Assembly (NCBI GenBank): GCA_937902925.1
Contig: CALFNN010000070.1
Span: 186,001 to 250,000, forward strand
From: an uncultured Opitutaceae bacterium
GTDB taxonomy: Bacteria; Verrucomicrobiota; Verrucomicrobiia; Opitutales; Opitutaceae
Length of the DNA stretch: 64,000 nt
Direction of reading: 5' to 3'
Every line of letters starts with the position of its first letter. Position 1 is the stretch's first letter. Made by a program: the position numbers and the translations under genes. The notes under the pieces are model-generated. The model searched no databases. It was not told the origin of the DNA and saw nothing but the letters and a program-made list of their open reading frames with translations. Shown piece by piece: positions 15,841-22,900 of the stretch.

Positions 15841-16641
15841 ATGGCGAGGTCCACGGTGATCTCGTCCCCGCGGATGAATCTCCGGTTGTCCGCGCTTTTC
15901 GCCGAGGGCTACAAGAGCCCGTCGCAACGCGCGCGTCGCGTCACTGAACCCTGGGGGGCAGAAAACCTCTATTGTTGTTCGTGCGCGTCGGACGACCTCG
16001 ATTCGTTGCCGAACAATGCGCATGTTTCAGATCTCGTCTGCCCCGACTGCGCCGAGCGCTACCAGCTGAAGAGCCAGAGTAAACGAATCGGAGGGAGTGT
16101 GCTCGGTTCGAACTACCGAAAGATGCTCGAAGCCATCGCCGCCGACCAAACACCGCATTTCTTTCTACTGCATTACCAACTTCCGGCGTGGTTGGTGCGA
16201 GACCTGATGCTGATTCCGAAATTCACCATTACGAACTCGGTCATCCTCCCGCGAAAACCATTGGGCGAGACCGCGCGTCGCAAACATTGGCAAGGCTATA
16301 CGCTCAACTTCAGTCTGATTCCGGACGCGGCTAAGATTTCGCTCGTGGCGGCCGGAGTAGAACGCGATCCGGCGGCAGTCCGGGCAGACTTCGCACGAAT
16401 CGCGCCGGTGCGTGAGATGAATACGGACCAACGCGGATGGACGCTCGATGTGCTTCGCTGCGTGGAGAAAATTGGCGCGGCCGAGTTTACAAACGACCAA
16501 GCTTACGCATTCGAGGGGCGCTTGTCGGCACTTCACCCCGGCAATCGACACGTGCGCGACAAAGTTCGCCAACAGCTCCAAGTGTTGAGGGATTTGGGGT
16601 TTCTTGAGCATGTCGAGAGGGGACGCTGGCGTCGAAGGTAG
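15841..16641 (+). CDS. DpnI-family endonuclease homologue with Glu-to-Gln change in the catalytic motif
   Basis: DpnI cuts GATC only when its adenine is methylated. The 266-residue product aligns end to end with DpnI from memory: YKS.SQ.AR..TE.W near the N-terminus, a zinc site (C45..C48 and C67..C70), the PD-(D/E)XK core, RKPL..TARR..W.G, and the winged-helix end (RGWT..L.C..KI, EFT, RQQLQ.LRD). DpnI's catalytic residues are D53, E64 and K66; the matching residues here are D64, Q75 (codon CAG) and K77. Some active nucleases have Asn or Gln at related positions, so activity cannot be excluded. The ATG at 15841 directly follows the methyltransferase stop; the ATG at 15874 (MNLRLSALF) gives a better match to DpnI's N-terminus. 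GC is visibly lower than in the neighbours, suggesting transfer. Confidence 0.93.
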   Translation: MARSTVISSPRMNLRLSALFAEGYKSPSQRARRVTEPWGAENLYCCSCASDDLDSLPNNAHVSDLVCPDCAERYQLKSQSKRIGGSVLGSNYRKMLEAIAADQTPHFFLLHYQLPAWLVRDLMLIPKFTITNSVILPRKPLGETARRKHWQGYTLNFSLIPDAAKISLVAAGVERDPAAVRADFARIAPVREMNTDQRGWTLDVLRCVEKIGAAEFTNDQAYAFEGRLSALHPGNRHVRDKVRQQLQVLRDLGFLEHVERGRWRRR

Positions 16642-16894
16642 CTGCCCTCGCTTGGTTGCGTCCGGCGCTCACTGTCCCGCTCTGGATCGTGGCGCTGAAG
16701 TGAAGCCGTCCGGGGTGGAGTGCTCTGCTGGCCAGTAGAGCGCCTTGAGGGCAAGCCGCTTCACCTTCAAGCAATGCACAGGCAGCATCGGGTCCGGGCC
16801 CAATTTGGCGCGGTCACGCCGAATTCTGCGGTTAACGGCGGAATCGTGTGCCGCGGCGCACAATTCGACCACTGCCAGGCCGACGCTCGCGGAG

Positions 16895-16920
16895 CAAATT
16901 GCGCATCGTTGCGCAATTTG
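16895..16920. repeat. Perfect 11 bp inverted repeat
   Basis: CAAATTGCGCA (16895-16905) and TGCGCAATTTG (16910-16920) flank the tetraloop TCGT. It lacks a T-run on either strand. It may be a recombination or protein-binding structure; function unknown. Confidence 0.7.
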
Positions 16921-17101
16921 GCGGGCGCCGGGACCCCAGTCTCGCACTGGCTCGCGGCGTGGCGGGCCATGCGATCGAGCATGCACCGGCGATTCCGCGG
17001 CGCGATGAATTTTCGGCGGAAAGCCGGTGAACCGGCCTGTTCAAGTAAGTAACGCGCGGCGGTCGCGGCGTTATCCGGCGTCGGCCAACCGGCAAGCCCG
17101 A

Positions 17102-17208
17102 CGGGTAGTGAGTCAGTTTGATCTGTTTTTTGTAGGTCGGGGTTTACCCCCGACGTGTCGGGCGTGAAGCCCGACCTACATTCGGGCAAACTGACCCACT
17201 ACCGCCCG
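17102..17208. repeat. Long nested inverted repeat downstream of the restriction-type genes
   Basis: The outer arms (17102-17120, CGGGTAGTGAGTCAGTTTG, and 17187-17208) pair imperfectly. The inner arms TGTAGGTCGGG (17131-17141) and CCCGACCTACA (17170-17180) pair perfectly. A T-run (17125-17131) precedes the inner stem. It resembles the TAGGTCGGG-type REP hairpins common in this group, and may end transcripts from both sides, since the neighbouring genes converge here. Confidence 0.7.
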
Positions 17209-17229
17209 ACGCGCTCCACCACCCCTTGC

Positions 17230-18426
17230 TTAAGCCAGCTCCACCCGCCGGCCCTCGGCGGCGGAGAGGTAGGCGGCGTAGACGACGTTCACGACGTCGA
17301 CCGCGAGGTCGATGCCGGAGCGTGGCTCGCGGTCCTCGCGAATCGCCGATACGAAGTCCGCGATCTCCTGCGCAAAGCCGCGGAACCAGTCCTCGTCACA
17401 GCTCGGCCGGTTCCAGCCGGCCTTCGTCTCGAGCTTCTCCGTGAAATATTCGCCGCCGAACACGGCACCGTCGGGCGCGTAGGTCTCGATGGCGTCGTTC
17501 GCCGTCATGTTGGCCTTGATGACGCCGTCGGTCATGAACGCGGTCACGCGCGTGTTCAGCCCGCCGAGGCCGGCGTCGCTGATGATGACGCTCGCGCGCG
17601 TGCCATCCTCGAAGCGGATGACGAGGTTCGCCCAGTTCTCGACGTCGATCGGGTTCGCGCTGATCCACTGGTTCGCACCGGCGCTGCGGGCCGCGTCCGC
17701 GGCCGCCGTGTGCACGAGGTCGGCGGTGTCGGCGAGGACGGACACGGGCCGGATGCCGCGACCGCGCCGCTGCCGGCCTTCCCAATCCTTCAGGTGCAGG
17801 CAGGCGCCGACCGAGTGCGCGCCCATCCGGAGCAGCACGCCGCCGCCGGTATTCTTCCAGTCGCGGGAAAAAACCGAATTCGAGCCCGAGTGGTTTTCCT
17901 CGGCGCGGACCTCGAGGATGCCGCCCTTCGCGGCGGCGATCAGCTTGCGCATCTTGTCGATCGGCGGCGCGTAGACCCAGTTTTCCGCATAGCAAAACTT
18001 CACGCCTGCTTTCCGCACGGCTGCGCGGACGGCCTCGGCGTTGCGGCGCGCGCCTTCACGCATCACCGCACGCGGCACGTGGAGCCCGATCGGCTCCGCG
18101 TCTCCCGGGGCGCCGAAGTAGCCGGTAAGCGGCTTCTCCATGATGATGTGCTTGCCGGCGGCGGCGGCACGGATCGCGAAATCGTGGTGCAGCGCCGGCG
18201 GCGTGCAGATATCGATCACGTCGATGTCGGTGCGGGCGAGGAGCGTGTCGAAACTGTCGGTGACGAAGGGTATCTTCGCGTCTCGAGCCAGCGCCTCCGC
18301 GCTCTCGCGCGTGCGCGAGCAGACGCCGCGCACCTCGACGGAGCCCGCGGGCAGGTTGGCGTAGTTGGCGAGATGCATCCGGGCGCCGTAGCGGGCGCCC
18401 GCGAAACCGATTCCGAGGGTCTTCAT
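17230..18426 (-). CDS. Gfo/Idh/MocA-family NAD(P)-dependent oxidoreductase
   Basis: The N-terminal Rossmann fold begins MKTLGIGFAGARYGARMHL and includes DVIDICTPPALHHDFAIRAAAAGKHIIMEKPLTGYFG, with the family's EKPL motif. The C-terminal alpha/beta domain (from about residue 145) has the substrate-side motif GGGVLLRMGAHSVGACLHL, containing the conserved His that follows GG....GAH in these enzymes. Length (398) is normal. It has no signal peptide, so it acts in the cytoplasm, probably on a sugar or inositol derivative; the substrate cannot be told. It lies downstream of the Hsp20 terminator and is likely transcribed on its own. Confidence 0.9.
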   Translation of the reverse strand: MKTLGIGFAGARYGARMHLANYANLPAGSVEVRGVCSRTRESAEALARDAKIPFVTDSFDTLLARTDIDVIDICTPPALHHDFAIRAAAAGKHIIMEKPLTGYFGAPGDAEPIGLHVPRAVMREGARRNAEAVRAAVRKAGVKFCYAENWVYAPPIDKMRKLIAAAKGGILEVRAEENHSGSNSVFSRDWKNTGGGVLLRMGAHSVGACLHLKDWEGRQRRGRGIRPVSVLADTADLVHTAAADAARSAGANQWISANPIDVENWANLVIRFEDGTRASVIISDAGLGGLNTRVTAFMTDGVIKANMTANDAIETYAPDGAVFGGEYFTEKLETKAGWNRPSCDEDWFRGFAQEIADFVSAIREDREPRSGIDLAVDVVNVVYAAYLSAAEGRRVELA

Positions 18427-18490
18427 GGGGAAAAGAGGCCACGAGAGAGGCGGTTTTCCCTTCGGAAGACAACTGGACTTCGCTGGCGCG

Positions 18491-18526
18491 AAAAAAAAAG
18501 GCCGGACGCCTCGATGGCATCCGGCC
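18491..18526 (-). terminator. Rho-independent terminator of the hsp20 genes
   Basis: On the minus strand an 11 bp stem (18526-18516 with 18510-18500, one mismatch, 5-nt loop) is followed by nine T residues (18499-18491). It lies 35 bp beyond the stop of the 18561-18965 gene. Confidence 0.85.
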
Positions 18527-18560
18527 CCTGTCGTTGTCGTGATTTGCTGCTATCGGCGAC

Positions 18561-18965
18561 TCAGCTCACCGCGATCTTGCGCGGCTTCAGTGCTTCCTGC
18601 TTCGGGAGCGAGACGCGCAGCACGCCATCGCGGATCTCGGCGGCGATCTTGTCAGCGTCGAGGGCGTTGTCGTGCGTGAGAACGAGCTCGTAAGGCACGT
18701 CGGCGCTTTCGCGGTGGAGCGCGGTCCAGCCCTCGGGCTGTTTCCATGCGTTGCGGCCCGTGATGCGGAGCTGGCCCTCCTCGGCGGTGATCTCGAGGCC
18801 GTCCTTGTTGACGCCCGGCAGATAGACGGTGAGCTCGTAGGCGTCGTCGGCCTCCTTGATTTCATACGCAGGCTTCACGATCGGGCCGGACTCGTTCGCG
18901 CCGCCGTTGGCGGGAAGCGCTGGAGTGCGGGTGAGCGAGGGAATGAGCGATTGGAAGAGTGACAT
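18561..18965 (-). CDS. Small heat-shock protein, Hsp20 family
   Basis: The 134-residue protein is an alpha-crystallin domain (AYEIKEADDAYELTVYLPGVNKDGLEITAEEGQLRITGRN ... RVSLPKQEALKPRKIAVS) with short N- and C-terminal tails. The ELTVYLPGV and GVLRVSLPK motifs are standard. It would hold unfolding proteins in oligomers in the cytoplasm. A good Shine-Dalgarno (AAGGAAA) lies upstream of the ATG at 18965. It follows the second Hsp20 gene by 65 bp on the same strand and shares its terminator. The two proteins are diverged rather than a recent duplicate. Confidence 0.93.
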   Translation of the reverse strand: MSLFQSLIPSLTRTPALPANGGANESGPIVKPAYEIKEADDAYELTVYLPGVNKDGLEITAEEGQLRITGRNAWKQPEGWTALHRESADVPYELVLTHDNALDADKIAAEIRDGVLRVSLPKQEALKPRKIAVS

Positions 18966-19030
18966 GTTGGATTTCCTTTTTTTGAATTTTTTCGTTTCGG
19001 ATTGGCGATCGATGGTTGGCCGCGGCGCGG

Positions 19031-19510
19031 TTATTTGACCGCCACGGTGATCTTCTTCGGCTTGGCCTCCTCGCGTTTCGGCAGCGTGACGATCAGAACG
19101 CCGTTTTCGTAGGCGGCGCTCACCTTGTCGGCTTGCACCGTGTCGCCCACGCTCACGGAGCGGCTGAACGAGAACGACTGCTCCTTTGCCTGCCCTGAGC
19201 CCGTCGAAGAGCCGTCGGCGGCTGGCGTCTTGCGGGCGGCGGTGACGGTCAGGTAGCCGTCGACCACCTCGACGTTGATGTCGTCGCGGTTTACGCCGGG
19301 CAGTTCGGCGCGGACGTAGGTGTTGTCCTTGTCCTCATAGAGGTCGACGGGGAAGCGCGTGCTGGGCACGGCACCGGCGAAATCGCCGAGGGCGGAGGTG
19401 AACAGGCGGTCGATTTCGCTTTCAAGGCCGGACCACGGCGAACGAGTCAGGCCGCTGAAAACCGGCGACAGCCTGCGATAGGATGGATAGGTGTAACGAA
19501 CGAGTCTCAT
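19031..19510 (-). CDS. Small heat-shock protein, Hsp20 family (with repeat-derived insertion)
   Basis: The ATG at 19510 (MRLVRYTYPSYRRL) has a strong ribosome site, AAAGGAG, 11 bases upstream; the longer open frame upstream is not needed. The 159-residue protein has the alpha-crystallin core (TRFPVDLYEDKDNTYVRAEL, PGVNRDDINVEVVDGYLTV) and ends in GVLIVTLPKREEAKPKKI. After AARKTPAADG the loop carries SSTGSGQAKEQ, encoded by a 23 bp sequence that looks like a dispersed repeat (19191-19213). This is an in-frame insertion in a variable loop and is unlikely to harm the fold. Confidence 0.93.
   Translation of the reverse strand: MRLVRYTYPSYRRLSPVFSGLTRSPWSGLESEIDRLFTSALGDFAGAVPSTRFPVDLYEDKDNTYVRAELPGVNRDDINVEVVDGYLTVTAARKTPAADGSSTGSGQAKEQSFSFSRSVSVGDTVQADKVSAAYENGVLIVTLPKREEAKPKKITVAVK
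19191..19213. repeat. Dispersed repeat word inside the Hsp20 gene
   Basis: TGCCCTGAGCCCGTCGAAGA plus GCC matches the CCTGAGCCTGTCGAAGG-type phrase that I recall as widely scattered in bacterial genomes. A related CCCGTCGAAGGGC is seen at 14660-14672. Here it sits within coding sequence and is translated. Confidence 0.45.
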
Positions 19511-19835
19511 GATGATTTTTCTCCTTTGATGGTTTGGTTCGGATGAACGGTTGGATGCCCCCCCTTTTTGCATGCGGGGTGCCGGCCACACCGGATATAC
19601 AAACTGCTTATCCATAGATGCCTGGCTTTCGCTCTGCGAAAGGCTGGCGGGAAAAATCGGCGCCCCGGCCGGCTCAACCCGGGAAAAACTTGCGCGTAAA
19701 AGGCTCGGCACGCGTCGGAATTTACCAACCAGATTCAGGTTAGCTGGCGCCACGCGTTTCGCGCTGTCACCCGGGCCATACCCCCGGAATTAACGTGCCA
19801 ATCTTCCGAATCCTAGGCCAACGGCTTATGTGGGC

Positions 19836-19850
19836 GATACGTAGCGTATC
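19836..19850. promoter_or_regulatory. Palindrome upstream of the PEP-CTERM surface protein
   Basis: GATACG-TAG-CGTATC is a perfect 6 bp inverted repeat 80 bp before the ATG of the 19930 gene. It is a candidate operator; the binding protein is unknown. Confidence 0.4.
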
Positions 19851-19909
19851 TATCATTCATTAGGGACAATTACGGAGTGAAAAATCATCGCATGAGTCGA
19901 CTTAGATAG

Positions 19910-19925
19910 TAGGGTTCAGACCCTA
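19910..19925 (+). promoter_or_regulatory. Hairpin directly before the start codon of the surface protein
   Basis: TAGGGT-TCAG-ACCCTA is a perfect 6 bp stem with a 4-nt loop that ends only 4 bases before the ATG at 19930. It covers the place where a Shine-Dalgarno should be, and no other ribosome site is visible. It could control translation or be a binding site. Confidence 0.45.
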
Positions 19926-19929
19926 GAAG

Positions 19930-22900
19930 ATGACATCGAATCCCCATCACCTTAGCCGCCGCCTCTATCGCGCGCTGGCAGTGCTCGCCACCAGCGTGGC
20001 GGCGCATGCTCAGGTGATCACGGAGACCTTTCAGAATTCGACGGCTCCCGGCTGGGTTTTCGCGGGCACCGGTTACACGCCGACGCTCACATCGGGTGTG
20101 TCCGATCCGACCGGCAGCGGCTGGCTGCAGCTCACCAACACCGGAGGCAATGAGGCGACGAGCGCGTATTACAACACCGCCTTCACCGCGGCGGGCGCCA
20201 CCATTTACGCGACGTTCAACTACCAGTCCTACGGTGGCACCGGTGCCGACGGCATAACGTTCTTCCTCTTCGACGGCTCCGTGCCGTTCAGCGTCGGCGC
20301 CAACGGCGGCTCCATCGGCTACGCCCAGAAGACCGGCGTCAACGGCCTCGCTGGCGGCTACCTCGGCGTCGCCCTCGACGAATACGGCAATTTTTCCTCC
20401 GCCTCCGAAGGCCGCGTCGGCGGCCTCAATGGCACGACCGGCCTCGTGCCCGACGCCATCGCCGTCCGCGGCCCTGGCTCTGGCACGAACGGTTACGCCT
20501 ACCTCGGCGGCACCAGCACGCTTTCCCAGTCCATCGATTCCGCGACGCGCCCGACCCAGACCAACACGGTTCAGATTCTCATCAGCGCGACAAACCAGCT
20601 CACCGTCACCCTCCAGCAGGGCGGCACCTCGCCGCAGACGGTGCTCCAGATGGATCTCTCCGGCTACGCCCGGCCGGACACGCTCAAGTTCGGCTTCGCC
20701 TCCGGCACGGGCGGCTCGACGAATATCCACGACGTCAACGACCTCAACGTCACAACCCTGGTGGCGAATCTCTGGTCGAACGCCGCCGGCACCAGCACGT
20801 GGGACGCCGCCGGCTCGAGCACCAACACCGGCAATTGGAACCCCACGATCAACCCCACGACCGGCGCCGACATCCTCTTCGACAACAGTTTCGTCAACAG
20901 CAACCAGACGATCAACGTCAACGCCAGCCAGACGGTCCGCTCCATTTCGTTCGACGCGCCCTACGACTACACGCTCAACAACAATACCCTCACGTTCGAC
21001 AAGGGCCTCGTGGCGGGATTCTCCGGCATCGCGGTGACCCAGACCCACGGCGCCGCCAACGACACGATCAACTCGAATCTGGTCCTCAACAACGCGATCA
21101 ACCTCCGCAACAACGCGACCGGCAACCTCAGCGTCACGGGCACGATCGCGACCAACGGCAACGCCATCACCCTCGACGGCACCGGCACCAGCACGACCGT
21201 TTCCGGTAATATCTCGGGGGCCGGGGCGATCATCAAGAACGACAGCGGCACCGACACGCTTTCTGGCAACAACACTTACTCCGGCGGCACCACGGTCAAC
21301 GGCGGCACGCTCAATGCCAACAGCAGCACCGCCCTCGGTTCCGGCAACGTCACCCTCGCCGGTGGCACGCTCTCAACCACGAACAGCACTACGATTGCGA
21401 ACAACATCGCCCTCACCGGCGATGCCACGATGAGCAATCACCTCACCTCGTCCGGCACGCTCACCCAAACCGGCGGCAACCTCACCCTCGACCTCGACAA
21501 CGCCCGGCAGTCGGGGGCCGTCAATCTCTCGAATAACTCGACGGGCCGCACGCTCACGGTCCAGGTGGATAACAGCGGCACCAGCTATATCGACGGCGCG
21601 ATTTCCAACGGCGGCAATAGCACCGGCGGCAGTCTCACCAAAACCGGCACAGGCACGCTCATCCTCTCCGGCAACAACACCTATAACGGCACCACCACCA
21701 TCAGCGACGGCACTGTGCAATTGGGGGCGAGCGACCGGCTCGCCGATGGCAGTTCCCTGAGCATCGGCGCCACGGGCACCCTCAACCTCAACGGCTTCTC
21801 GGAAAAGATCGGTGCGCTCACCGCCGCCGGCGGCGCGACCGTCGATTTCGGCTCCGCCAGCGGCAACAACACCTTCCTTTTCGGCGCCTACACCGCGCCC
21901 ACCAGCGGTGTCCTGGTCATCAATAACTGGGAGCAATCCAAGGACACGCTCGCCACCACCGTCGCCTCCGGCAACCAGACCACGAACGGCTCCGGCCTGA
22001 ACATCAACAACTCGATCTACATTTCCGGCTACGGGCTGGCCACCGAATCGGGCAATCTTTCGACCACCATCTACGGGACCAACTCCGGTTACCTCCTGAC
22101 GCCGGTCACCGCCACGCTCAAGGAATGGGACGGCAGCAGCAGCAGCACTTGGAGCACGGCCAACAACTGGACCGCCACCAACGCCCCCACCTCCACCCAG
22201 GTCGCACTGTTCGATTCGCTCGGCGTCGCCCGCCCCAGCGTGAGCCTCACCGCCAACACGACCGTCGCCGGCGTCCGCTTCGGTTCGAGCGGCAACGTCT
22301 CCTACAACATCACCGGCAACAACACCCTCACGCTGGCCGGCACGATCCCCTACATCCAGCAGCAGAATTCGCACGACCAGACCCTCAGCCCCACCAAGCT
22401 CGCCCTCTCCAACAACACCGTCGCCGACATCACCGGCTCCGGCAACCTCACCATCGGCAGTGCCATCAGCGGCTCGGTCAACCTCATCAAGGACGGCACC
22501 GGCGCCGGCAAACTCATCCTCACCGGCAACAACTCCGCCCTGACCGGCAGCGTCTACATCAACAACGGCATCGTGCAGGCCGCCAACGCCAACGCCCTCG
22601 GCACCGGCGCCACGACCGTTTCCGGCGGCGCCACCCTCGAACTTTCCGGCATCATCACCGTCGCCAACGCCATCACCGCCACCGGCCCGGGTGTCGGCGG
22701 CGCGGGCGCCATCCACAATGTCGGCGGCAACAACACCCTTTCCGGCGCCATCACCGAGACCGGTGCCACGACCATTGCGGCCGACAGCGGCACGCTCCTG
22801 ACCCTGGGCGGCAACATCACCGGCACCAACACCGCCACCACGCTCAACGGCGCCGGCAACATCAACGTCGCGAACATCGCCACCGGCACGGGCACGGTCG

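Larger units (their letters stand above)
16642..17229. other. Gene-poor island end, rich in dyads
   Basis: No convincing gene is seen in these 588 bp; the open frames in all directions look random. The segment 16800-16925 is packed with dyads: the word CAATTTGGCG occurs twice (about 16801 and 16914), TGTGCCGCGGCGCACA sits near 16850, and a perfect 11 bp stem is listed separately. The end of the region is a long imperfect hairpin (17102-17208). Confidence 0.6.
19511..19929. other. Divergent upstream region of hsp20 and the PEP-CTERM gene
   Basis: No gene is supported in this 419 bp gap. It should hold the promoters of the hsp20 pair (minus) and of the large surface protein (plus). Two perfect palindromes close to the plus-strand gene are listed separately. 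A five-codon ORF (ATG at 19892, after CGGAGTG) is present but is too short to judge. I cannot identify a heat-shock sigma site or a CIRCE element. Confidence 0.5.

Noticed and set aside
16720-16986. Open frames on both strands in the gap after the DpnI homologue, and an apparent integron attC-like arrangement
   Set aside because: The frames show no recognisable protein or ribosome site. The dyads do not match the attC core pattern (no correctly placed RYYYAAC/GTTRRRY pair) and no integrase is present.
19892-19909. Five-codon leader ORF (ATG AGT CGA CTT AGA TAG) before the surface-protein gene
   Set aside because: It has a fair ribosome site but is too short to distinguish from chance, and there is no run of a single amino acid that would suggest attenuation.
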